The notes: generated from the letters alone by a model not told the origin. 7,665 bases of DNA from Gammaproteobacteria bacterium (GCA_013153955.1 JAADDM010000107.1:1-7665), one strand, 5' to 3'. Positions 1 to 4,727 are shown, numbered from the stretch's first letter. Made by a program: numbers and translations.

Positions 1-752
1 ATATGCTGTTGAAACAACCAAGCCTCATAGTCAAACCCCGCACGATTTCTCACCCCATGATTGGCTTTAAGTTTAACGCTAAACTGCCAATACTCTCCCA
101 ACTGTGGAGACGGCTTGGATGATCTCTTTTCACCCTGTGATTGATACCAATTAATATGCACGATGGGCTTTAGGCCTATCGGGTAGGTGAGGATGTGCGC
201 TCCATACTCCTCTAAAGAAGTCGTTTGATTATTGGCGTTCAGGCGTTTGTTTTTAGGCTGCTTAGTGACTCGTTCAGTTTCGATTTTGCTTTGAATTTTA
301 GACTCAGGTGCCAGCTGACGCTCTGGATTAACCCACCTCCTTAAAGAATCAACCTTAATCACATACTGTGTTTTTATTTTGAATCCACTCTCAACCGAAC
401 TGCGTTCCGACTGAAGCGGTGCGCTCGCAGGTAGCTGAATAATTTGTCCTGTCAGAGTAATCGGTGTGTTTAGAAAGGGCTCAGGAACAATCGATATAAA
501 AAAAGAGTGCCAAAAGACCCAACTCCACCCTATAATAAATCCGAGTAAGATATTTATCATTCGCAGCACAATTTGTTGCGCGTTATTGTGGTCTCTTTTT
601 AGCCTCTTTAAAAAAGAGCTCAGCCCTAATATCAACAGCAGGACAATCGCTAGGCAAGTTGAAGCCACTCCTAGCCAAAAGGGTGGAAACACCGCTTGTT
701 GATAGAAGCTCAATACCGCCAATATAAATGCCAAAACAAAACGAAGAAACAT
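1..752 (-). CDS. comEC: ComEC/Rec2 DNA-uptake channel protein, N-terminal part (runs off left edge)
   Basis: Reading the minus strand from 752 gives 250 codons without a stop, continuing past base 1. ComEC is the inner-membrane channel that imports single-stranded DNA during natural transformation. Seen here: hydrophobic N-terminal segments at about residues 2-10, 22-46 and 61-88, then a beta-rich region with TGQIIQLP (101-108) and the family signature GEYWQFSVKLK (219-229) followed by RAGFDYEAWLFQQ (237-249). The last two blocks match the DUF4131/OB-like domain that precedes the competence domain. The competence and metallo-beta-lactamase domains lie outside the window. Residues about 141-185 form a hydrophilic, Lys/Gln/Asn-rich stretch longer than I expect at this point of the domain. 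An in-frame ATG at 767 would add five residues (MSFLG), but the predicted start of transcription near 766 favours 752. The ribosome site is weak (AGG, ending 2 nt before the ATG). Identification is strong; the exact start is moderate. Confidence 0.93.
   Translation of the reverse strand, partial: MFLRFVLAFILAVLSFYQQAVFPPFWLGVASTCLAIVLLLILGLSSFLKRLKRDHNNAQQIVLRMINILLGFIIGWSWVFWHSFFISIVPEPFLNTPITLTGQIIQLPASAPLQSERSSVESGFKIKTQYVIKVDSLRRWVNPERQLAPESKIQSKIETERVTKQPKNKRLNANNQTTSLEEYGAHILTYPIGLKPIVHINWYQSQGEKRSSKPSPQLGEYWQFSVKLKANHGVRNRAGFDYEAWLFQQH
699..728 (+). promoter_or_regulatory. Predicted sigma-70 promoter for the DUF2062 gene, inside comEC
   Basis: TTGATA (699-704) and TATAAA (723-728) are each one base from consensus and are separated by 18 nt. 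Transcription would begin near 735, giving a leader of about 16 nt before the ATG at 751. The promoter lies wholly within the comEC reading frame on the other strand. Found by eye; AT-rich sequence yields chance matches. Confidence 0.55.
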
Positions 753-1314
753 GCCTAAAAAGCTCATTAAACGTTATATACCCACGCCCGATAAAATCAA
801 GAAAATGAAAGGTTTAGGCTTTTTAGGCAAGTGGTTACAAGATCCTAGTATCTGGCACCTTCACCGCCACTCTGTTGCAAAAGCGTGTGTGATTGGACTC
901 TTTTGGATGTCTATTCCCCTGCCCTCACAAATGTTACTTGCTGCCTTAACCGCCATTCTTTTTCGGGCGAATTTACCCATTAGCGTTGCTTTAGTCTGGA
1001 TTAGCAACCCGTTAACCATGGGGCCTATTTTCTACTTCAACTACGTAGTTGGTACGTATATACTAGGGCAAAAAGCCGATCAAGACCTAACTTTTGAACT
1101 CAGTTGGCACTGGATCGTGCATATTTTAGGGGATTTATGGATGCCTCTCTACCTAGGAAGTGCTGTTGTTGGTGCGGCATTAGGCATTATCATCTTCTTT
1201 ACAATTCATATCATCTGGCGAAGACAAGTCCTAAATAACTGGCGTAACCGGTGCGAAAAAAGAAAGCTTAGAAAGGCCAAAAAAGCAGGGACAACATCAA
1301 ACCAGCTTGACTAA
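751..1314 (+). CDS. DUF2062 family inner-membrane protein
   Basis: A 187-residue protein of the DUF2062 family, whose biochemical role is not established. The N-terminus has the family pattern: basic start, then KRYIPTPDKIK (7-17), DPSIWHLHRHSVAKA (31-45), and a hydrophobic block carrying IPLPSQM (55-61). The motif W83-x2-NP-x-T-x2-GP (83-92) is the other family hallmark. Likely membrane segments are at about 43-70, 77-104 and 131-156, and the tail (157-178) is strongly basic, suggesting a cytoplasmic C-terminus. The start at 751 is supported because the conserved block begins immediately, although the ribosome site is weak (an AAGAA-like stretch). It is divergent from comEC, and the two ATGs share bases 751-752 within a CATG. 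No clear intrinsic terminator follows in the 159-nt gap. The family assignment is solid; the function is unknown. Confidence 0.9.
   Translation: MPKKLIKRYIPTPDKIKKMKGLGFLGKWLQDPSIWHLHRHSVAKACVIGLFWMSIPLPSQMLLAALTAILFRANLPISVALVWISNPLTMGPIFYFNYVVGTYILGQKADQDLTFELSWHWIVHILGDLWMPLYLGSAVVGAALGIIIFFTIHIIWRRQVLNNWRNRCEKRKLRKAKKAGTTSNQLD
773..800 (-). promoter_or_regulatory. Predicted sigma-70 promoter for comEC, inside the DUF2062 gene
   Basis: On the minus strand, TTGATT (800-795) and TATAAC (778-773) are separated by 16 nt. Transcription would start near 766, about 14 nt before the comEC ATG at 752 and just past the alternative ATG at 767. This box pair is weaker than the opposing promoter at 699-728 and was found by eye. 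Confidence 0.4.
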
Positions 1315-1440
1315 TTCACGGCCCATACTGCTGAAATCGTACATGATTGAAAATCGCTGTTTAACGCTGACATAAACAGGCATTAAATCCAAGTTTTCTG
1401 GAATTAAACGTGCTTCTTTAAGCCGCTTTCAGTATCATAA

Positions 1441-1468
1441 CCCAATCTATCCATTCTTATTAATTGGG
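1441..1468 (+). promoter_or_regulatory. Hairpin just upstream of the DUF3581 start codon
   Basis: CCCAAT (1441-1446) and ATTGGG (1463-1468) are perfect 6-bp arms around a 16-nt loop. The right arm contains the only G-rich ribosome-site candidate (GGG at 1466-1468), 5 nt before the ATG at 1474. If the hairpin forms in RNA it could limit initiation. A chance repeat is also possible. Confidence 0.3.
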
Positions 1469-1473
1469 CTTAT

Positions 1474-2187
1474 ATGTACCTTGATTCATTTCACACTGTT
1501 CAAAACGATTTAATTCAGATTACACCAGAGCAAGGCAGCCGTTTTGCGAAAGAAGTTTCAGATGACTTTAATCCGCTACATAACCCTGATTCAAAGCGTT
1601 TTTGCGTGCCCGGAGACCTCCTTTTTTCGCTGGTATTAGCTAAGATGGGACTGTCAAAGAAGATGGCCTTTAACTATACTGGCATGGTTGGTAAGGGCGT
1701 TGAGATTGCAATGCCTGCAACAGAGGCACTCACGTTTACCGTTAAAGATAACAAAGACAAAGCCTATTTAGATGTCACTCGTTCAGATGACAGCAGTCAC
1801 AACCTTGCACTCATTGAGCAGTTCTCTCGTGCCTACGTTGCCTTTTCAGGACACAGTTTTCCACACATCCTTGTTCCTTTAATGGAACAGAATAAGGTCA
1901 TGATTAACCCAGATCGCCCCATGGTTATTTATGAAAGCATGGCTTTTGAATTTGATCACCTTGATATTAGTAAGCCAAAACTGAGCTTAGCCCTTAAAGA
2001 CACGCAACTGGAAGCGAATGGAAAGAGAGGTCAAGTACGAATTGAATTTGACATATGTAATGGTAATGACATTATTGGCCACGGCTTTAAAACCATGGTT
2101 CTCAGCGGGCTGCGTCCATACGATGCCGAAAAGGTTTCAGCTTTAATTGAGCTTTATGAGCAGTCTAAACAGGCCTACAGTGCTTAA
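1474..2187 (+). CDS. DUF3581 family protein, possible hotdog/MaoC-like fold
   Basis: A 237-residue soluble protein recognised as DUF3581, a family I know from marine Gammaproteobacteria and which has no assigned function. Conserved blocks seen: EQGSRFAKEVSDDFNPLH (19-36), KRFCVPGDLLFSLVLAK (41-57), RAYVAFSGHSFPHILVPLM (119-137), INPDRPMVIYESM (144-156), GKRG (183-186) and MVLSGLRPYD (208-217). The segment 24-36 closely resembles the catalytic motif of R-specific enoyl-CoA hydratases (F-A-x-x-S-x-D-x-N-P-L-H), with D31 and H36 at the catalytic positions. The following GDLLFSLV resembles the central-helix G-M-L-L-x-S-L of those enzymes. I infer a hotdog-type acyl-CoA-binding or hydratase-like protein, perhaps with a second degenerate hotdog in residues about 140-215. 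No signal peptide or membrane segment is seen. It sits alone between gaps of 159 and 124 nt, so it is probably transcribed separately. The family call is strong; the fold and activity are inference. Confidence 0.87.
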   Translation: MYLDSFHTVQNDLIQITPEQGSRFAKEVSDDFNPLHNPDSKRFCVPGDLLFSLVLAKMGLSKKMAFNYTGMVGKGVEIAMPATEALTFTVKDNKDKAYLDVTRSDDSSHNLALIEQFSRAYVAFSGHSFPHILVPLMEQNKVMINPDRPMVIYESMAFEFDHLDISKPKLSLALKDTQLEANGKRGQVRIEFDICNGNDIIGHGFKTMVLSGLRPYDAEKVSALIELYEQSKQAYSA

Positions 2188-2231
2188 CCTTACTCATAAA
2201 TAAGTCTCGCTGCACCACCCAGCAAGCACCT

Positions 2232-2258
2232 GCTTAGGCTACTTAACCAGACCTAAGC
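2232..2258 (+). repeat. 7-bp inverted repeat in the DUF3581-yaeQ gap
   Basis: GCTTAGG (2232-2238) and CCTAAGC (2252-2258) are perfect arms around a 13-nt loop, 44 nt after the DUF3581 stop. No T-run follows, so this is at best a weak or Rho-assisted termination or mRNA-end hairpin. Confidence 0.35.
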
Positions 2259-2299
2259 CCTCTCTTCAGACGCATTACTTAACATGAACCCCACCCTTT

Positions 2300-2304
2300 A
2301 AAGG
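2300..2304 (+). promoter_or_regulatory. Ribosome binding site fixing the yaeQ GTG start
   Basis: AAAGG at 2300-2304 lies 7 nt before the GTG at 2312. It supports the GTG, and the resulting protein begins MALKPTIYK, the usual YaeQ N-terminus. The ATG at 2284 is out of frame. Confidence 0.7.
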
Positions 2305-2311
2305 CGCTTTT

Positions 2312-2857
2312 GTGGCACTAAAACCAACGATTTATAAATTAAAAATTGCGCTCTCAGATTTGAATAGAGATTACTATGACGCTCTGAGCTTGACCCTTGC
2401 GCAGCACCCTTCTGAAAGCTTAGAGCGAATGGTCACACGCATACTCGCTTACTGTATTGATGCGCAAGACTATATTACCTTTACCAAAGGGTTAAGCGCG
2501 ATTGAAGAACCTGCGGTCTGGGTTAAGTCGCTCGATGACCAGCTGCTACTGTGGATTGATGTAGGAGAACCCGCCTTAGATCGAGTTAAAAAATCGAGCC
2601 GCTTGGCACAAGCCCTGCATATCTATACCTTCAACTCTAAATCGGATGTTTGGTGGACTCAAAACAGCCACAAGTTATCTAAGCTCAACGCCTCCATCTT
2701 TCAATTTAACTGGCAAGATATCCAAGCGGTTGCAAAGTTAATACAGCGTACAATGGATTGGTCCATTACCATTACCGGAAATGCACTCTATATCGCAACA
2801 GATCAGGGAGAGCATGAACTTAATTGGACTGTTTTACAGTCCGTAAATAAATCATAG
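2312..2857 (+). CDS. yaeQ: YaeQ family protein (PD-(D/E)XK-like fold)
   Basis: A 181-residue protein almost exactly the length of E. coli YaeQ and matching it along the whole chain: MALKPTIYK (1-9), LTLAQHPSESLERMVTRILA (27-46), FTKGL (57-61), EEPAVW (65-70), LLLWIDVGEP (78-87), a basic K93-K94, YTFNSKSDVWW (105-115) and QRTMDW (145-150). From family knowledge YaeQ has a PD-(D/E)XK nuclease-like fold, but no substrate or physiological role is settled. The W81-I-D-x-G-x-P segment and the Lys pair about ten residues later are the most likely remnants of the nuclease-type site (inference). Translation starts at a GTG with a good AAAGG site. It is separated by more than 120 nt from both neighbours, so an operon link is not evident. 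No frameshift or truncation is seen. Confidence 0.92.
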   Translation: MALKPTIYKLKIALSDLNRDYYDALSLTLAQHPSESLERMVTRILAYCIDAQDYITFTKGLSAIEEPAVWVKSLDDQLLLWIDVGEPALDRVKKSSRLAQALHIYTFNSKSDVWWTQNSHKLSKLNASIFQFNWQDIQAVAKLIQRTMDWSITITGNALYIATDQGEHELNWTVLQSVNKS

Positions 2858-2939
2858 CCCCCTCCCTAAATAAAACACTTTTAATAAAGTCATTCCGTCA
2901 GGTGATGATAGATTTAAAGTCTTTTGAGCTGAAAACGCT

Positions 2940-2945
2940 TATAAT
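2940..2945 (+). promoter_or_regulatory. Predicted -10 box for the DUF2986-yehS-DUF4282 genes
   Basis: A perfect TATAAT at 2940-2945 lies 33 nt before the DUF2986 ATG, giving a leader of about 27 nt. No good -35 box is found 16-18 nt upstream (AAGTCT at 17 nt), and the closer TTGAGC is only 10 nt away. An activator or a weak promoter is therefore likely if the site is real. Confidence 0.4.
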
Positions 2946-2978
2946 TCTTTTAAACAGATACTTTAACGGACAGACTAT

Positions 2979-3155
2979 ATGAACCGTCGTAAAAAAATAA
3001 TCCAAAAATGGCTTAAAAAACCAAAACGTGATCAGGCCAAAAGACAAGCCAACAAAAAAACTGCTTACATCTCAAAAGCGGATAGAGCAGCGATGGCAGA
3101 AGCGGCGGAGAATGCCCCTGAAACGGCCCCGCAACAAACAGATAACAAAAATTAA
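2979..3155 (+). CDS. Small basic DUF2986 family protein, 58 residues
   Basis: A short gene whose product starts MNRRKKIIQKWLKKPKRDQA and has the central motif AYISKADRAAMAEAA (29-43), followed by an acidic, Gln/Pro-rich tail. This matches the DUF2986 family of small proteins from Vibrio, Shewanella and related Gammaproteobacteria, which typically begin MNRRKKI and carry Y-I-S-K-A-[DE]-R-A. Function is unknown. The first 27 residues hold 13 Lys or Arg, so RNA or ribosome contact is conceivable, but that is only inference from charge. An ACGGA site (2966-2970) is 8 nt before the ATG. The next gene, yehS, begins 86 nt after the stop with no terminator between, so the two are probably cotranscribed. 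A longer reading frame at 3028-3225 overlaps it in another frame and is not coding-like. Confidence 0.82.
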   Translation: MNRRKKIIQKWLKKPKRDQAKRQANKKTAYISKADRAAMAEAAENAPETAPQQTDNKN

Positions 3156-3241
3156 GTCGCAGAAAAATAAGCATCTGGACCACGCTCTACCGCAAATAAC
3201 CCAATTTTTTCTCCCTTTAAACTAATTTAGGCCTTTTAAAC

Positions 3242-3715
3242 ATGACCAATAATGACATCCTTCGCCGTATTCGCTACACCTTTGACTTAGATGACTCTAA
3301 AGTCATTGCTATTTTTGGATCGGTTGACCGAGAAGTCACCCGAGAAGAGATCAGTAGCTGGTTAAAAAAAGAAGATGATGAGGAGCTAGTGCCTTTAGAA
3401 GACGTTGATTTAGCAGCCTTTTTAAATGGCTTTATCAATGAAAAACGGGGTAAAAAAGAGGGGGATCAACCCGCTCCAGAAAGTCAGATGACCCATAACT
3501 TAACCTTTATGAAGCTAAAAATAGCCCTCAATCTAAAAGCTGAGGATGTACTTGAGATCCTACAATTAGTTGATTTCCGTTTAAGCAAACATGAATTAAG
3601 TGCTTTTTTCCGTAAACCTGGCCACAAGCACTACCGTGTCTGCAAGGATCAAATTCTACGAAACTTTTTAAGCGGTCTACAAAAGAAATACCGCCCTGCC
3701 CCTGAATCAAAATAG
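3242..3715 (+). CDS. yehS: YehS/DUF1456 family protein
   Basis: A 157-residue protein matching E. coli YehS (DUF1456) over its full length. It consists of two related helical repeats. Repeat 1 covers residues about 4-70 (NDILRRIRYTFDLDD, EISSWLKKEDDEE, LAAFLNGFINEKRG). Repeat 2 covers about 86-151 (NLTFMKLKIALNLKAEDV, ELSAFFRKPGHKHYRVCKDQ, LRNFLSGLQKKYRP). Corresponding positions share the pattern I/L-L-x2-[IL]-[RK]-x-[TA] and F-L-x-G. Both repeats also end in PAPES (77-81 and 152-156) with different codons. The protein is charged, soluble and presumably cytoplasmic; its function is unknown. TTAGG lies about 11 nt before the ATG, which is a long spacing. It sits between DUF2986 (86 nt upstream) and DUF4282 (39 nt downstream), a likely three-gene transcript. 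Confidence 0.9.
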   Translation: MTNNDILRRIRYTFDLDDSKVIAIFGSVDREVTREEISSWLKKEDDEELVPLEDVDLAAFLNGFINEKRGKKEGDQPAPESQMTHNLTFMKLKIALNLKAEDVLEILQLVDFRLSKHELSAFFRKPGHKHYRVCKDQILRNFLSGLQKKYRPAPESK

Positions 3716-3740
3716 AGATAAATTATCCCTAGCCCCTTTT

Positions 3741-3749
3741 AGAAGGTGA
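3741..3749 (+). promoter_or_regulatory. Strong ribosome binding site that selects the ATG at 3755
   Basis: AGAAGGTGA (3741-3749) is a near-perfect Shine-Dalgarno sequence placed 5 nt before the ATG at 3755. The in-frame GTG at 3746 lies inside this site and so is very unlikely to be the start. Confidence 0.8.
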
Positions 3750-3754
3750 ACACC

Positions 3755-4060
3755 ATGGACTTCTTAAGCTTTAAACGTTTTATTAGCATTGAAGTACTGA
3801 TTACCTTCTATTATATTGGGGCCGTGATGACTCCCTTAATGCTATGGTCCATCATGAGCTGGGCAATTAAACGCTATCAACTCATTGAAACAGATTTTAA
3901 CCAGGTCAAAGAGGAACTTTGGCAAACCTTGACCCCTTATCAAAAATTCAAAGCACTTCTCTTCTTTATCCTAAGTTTTCTCTTTATGGAGCTCTTTCTT
4001 AGAATATTTTTTGAATTTTTGATCGCCTACATGCAAATAAGGGATGCCATCGTCCTTTAA
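3755..4060 (+). CDS. Small DUF4282-like membrane protein
   Basis: A 101-residue protein beginning MDFLSFKRFISIEVLITFYY, with two predicted membrane helices at about residues 13-37 and 66-92. The soluble linker between them is rich in charged residues (IKRYQLIETDFNQVKEELWQ, 38-57). The F-x-S-F-[KR]-R-F start and the C-terminal pattern LFLRIFFEFLIAYMQIRD (80-97) fit the DUF4282 family of small bacterial membrane proteins of unknown function. I chose the ATG at 3755, not the GTG at 3746, because of the Shine-Dalgarno sequence immediately upstream. The 39-nt gap from yehS suggests translation from a shared message. No T-tailed terminator is evident before the csp promoter at 4105, although a 6-bp hairpin (4087-4102) lies there. 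Confidence 0.75.
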   Translation: MDFLSFKRFISIEVLITFYYIGAVMTPLMLWSIMSWAIKRYQLIETDFNQVKEELWQTLTPYQKFKALLFFILSFLFMELFLRIFFEFLIAYMQIRDAIVL

Positions 4061-4104
4061 ACCGCCTTTTATTAAGCCTCTCTAAACTTTTTCCATGAAA
4101 AGCT

Positions 4105-4132
4105 TTGACTCTCACGAAAAAAAGCTTATAAT
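4105..4132 (+). promoter_or_regulatory. Near-consensus sigma-70 promoter of the csp gene
   Basis: TTGACT (4105-4110, one mismatch) and a perfect TATAAT (4127-4132) are separated by 16 nt that include a run of seven A. Transcription is predicted to start at 4139-4140. Copies of AAGCTT overlap the -35 box (4100-4105) and the -10 box (4122-4127), forming a 7-bp inverted repeat AAGCTTT/AAAGCTT (4100-4106 and 4121-4127). Confidence 0.78.
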
Positions 4133-4174
4133 AATCCCAGCTTGAAAGTTCGTATTTATCTATGTGCACAATGT

Positions 4175-4196
4175 CGAAATCCAGTACTGGTTTTCG
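4175..4196 (+). repeat. 22-nt near-perfect palindrome in the csp leader
   Basis: The left arm CGAAATCCA and right arm TGGTTTTCG flank GTAC. Pairing is complete except for one T-T mismatch. As RNA it gives a compact hairpin with a GUAC tetraloop. As DNA it is an almost symmetric site that could also bind a dimeric regulator. Confidence 0.6.
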
Positions 4197-4242
4197 TCCT
4201 GTTCTTTATAAGTAATCGCAACAAATTTCAGCCCAATTTGAT

Positions 4243-4275
4243 CACTAAATAATTAGTGTTCAGTTAATTACTAAT
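4243..4275 (+). promoter_or_regulatory. Two mutually exclusive stems before the csp ribosome site
   Basis: CACTAA (4243-4248) can pair with TTAGTG (4253-4258). The overlapping ATTAGT (4252-4257) can instead pair with ACTAAT (4270-4275), only 7 nt before the TAGGA ribosome site. Both stems are 6 bp and share the TTAGT segment, so only one can form at a time. A switch function is inferred. Confidence 0.4.
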
Positions 4276-4295
4276 ATAAAAATAGGATACACAAT

Positions 4296-4502
4296 ATGTC
4301 TACTACTACTGGTACAGTAAAATGGTTTAACGAAGCAAAAGGTTTTGGTTTTATCGAGCAAGAGTCTGGTCCTGATGTTTTCGCTCACTTCAGCGCAATC
4401 ACAGGTTCTGGTTTCAAGACGCTTGTTGAAGGTCAAAAAGTTGAGTTCACTGTAACTCAAGGTCAAAAAGGTCCTCAGGCTGAGAACATCGTAGCGCTTT
4501 AA
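4296..4502 (+). CDS. CspA-family cold-shock protein (RNA chaperone)
   Basis: A 68-residue single cold-shock domain of standard length. It binds single-stranded RNA and DNA and melts structured RNA in the cytoplasm, and acts as an RNA chaperone or antiterminator. The nucleic-acid-binding motifs are complete: GTVKWFNEAKGFGFI (6-20) includes RNP1 (KGFGFI, 15-20), and VFAHFSAI (28-35) includes RNP2. The C-terminal strand ends GPQAENIVAL (59-68). TAGGA lies 8 nt before the ATG. It has its own promoter, a leader of about 157 nt and a strong terminator, so it is a monocistronic gene. The long leader suggests cold-regulated expression like E. coli cspA, but paralogues of this family cannot be told apart from one sequence, so I assign no gene symbol. 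Confidence 0.97.
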   Translation: MSTTTGTVKWFNEAKGFGFIEQESGPDVFAHFSAITGSGFKTLVEGQKVEFTVTQGQKGPQAENIVAL

Positions 4503-4514
4503 TTAGCTCTCGGT

Positions 4515-4533
4515 GTGATTCGATAAGAATCAC
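4515..4533 (+). repeat. Hairpin after the csp stop codon
   Basis: GTGATTC (4515-4521) and GAATCAC (4527-4533) form a perfect 7-bp stem with a GATAA loop, 12 nt after the csp stop. No T-run follows. It is the first of three hairpins in the csp trailer. Confidence 0.5.
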
Positions 4534-4549
4534 TGCCTAGCAAGACTTG

Positions 4550-4567
4550 TAATGCCTTCGGGCATTA
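4550..4567 (+). repeat. UUCG-tetraloop hairpin in the csp trailer
   Basis: TAATGCC (4550-4556) and GGCATTA (4561-4567) form a perfect 7-bp stem closed by C(UUCG)G, a known extra-stable tetraloop. There is no T-run, so it is more likely an RNA-stabilising element than a terminator. Confidence 0.6.
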
Positions 4568-4570
4568 TAG

Positions 4571-4607
4571 AAAAAGGGAGAAATCATTAGATTTCTCCCT
4601 TTTTTTT
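4571..4607 (+). terminator. Strong bidirectional intrinsic terminator between csp and the Lon-like gene
   Basis: GGGAGAAATC (4576-4585) and GATTTCTCCC (4590-4599) form a perfect 10-bp stem with an ATTA loop, followed by eight T (4600-4607). Five A before the stem extend the pairing to 15 bp and serve as a T-run for transcripts from the convergent Lon-like gene. Confidence 0.93.
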
Positions 4608-4704
4608 GTCCAAAACATCTTCGTTTATACAGCCAAGCAAGTTACCTCCTGTTACACATTCAAATAGCAAGGCCTACACTCCAAGCTCCTTTCTATTTTA
4701 TTGA

Positions 4705-4720
4705 CCCCGCTTCAACGGGG
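4705..4720 (-). terminator. GC-rich hairpin after the Lon-like gene stop
   Basis: On the minus strand, CCCCG (4720-4716) and CGGGG (4709-4705) form a 5-bp GC stem with a 6-nt loop, 7 nt after the stop codon. The tail (TCAATAAAATAG) is not a clean T-run, so alone it is a weak terminator, probably backed up by the bidirectional one at 4571-4607. Confidence 0.45.
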
Positions 4721-4727
4721 CTCAGCT

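Larger units (their letters stand above)
4139..4295 (+). promoter_or_regulatory. Long 5' leader of the csp mRNA, possible temperature-responsive element
   Basis: From the predicted start near 4139 to the ATG at 4296 is about 157 nt without a usable reading frame. From established knowledge, E. coli cspA has a leader of about 159 nt that refolds with temperature and controls stability and translation. This leader shows a palindrome TGTGCACA (4163-4170), a hairpin at 4175-4196, and two competing stems at 4243-4275 just before the ribosome site (TAGGA, 4283-4287, 8 nt from the ATG). I cannot find a clear match to the E. coli cold box. That it is a thermosensor is inference from length, position and structure. 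Confidence 0.6.

Noticed and set aside
466..702. 78-codon plus-strand reading frame
   Set aside because: It lies antisense to the comEC frame, which has clear family motifs over the same bases. The product has no recognisable features.
3028..3225. 65-codon plus-strand frame rich in Lys and Arg
   Set aside because: It overlaps the DUF2986 gene in another frame, and its basic character comes from the A-rich codons of that gene. There is no good ribosome site.
3528..3710. 60-codon minus-strand frame
   Set aside because: Antisense shadow of the second YehS repeat, with no family-like motif.
3746..3754. GTG at 3746 as start of the DUF4282-like gene
   Set aside because: The GTG is part of the Shine-Dalgarno sequence AGAAGGTGA, which points to the ATG at 3755.
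4260..4466. 68-codon minus-strand frame
   Set aside because: Antisense to the cold-shock gene and its leader. The csp frame is unambiguous.
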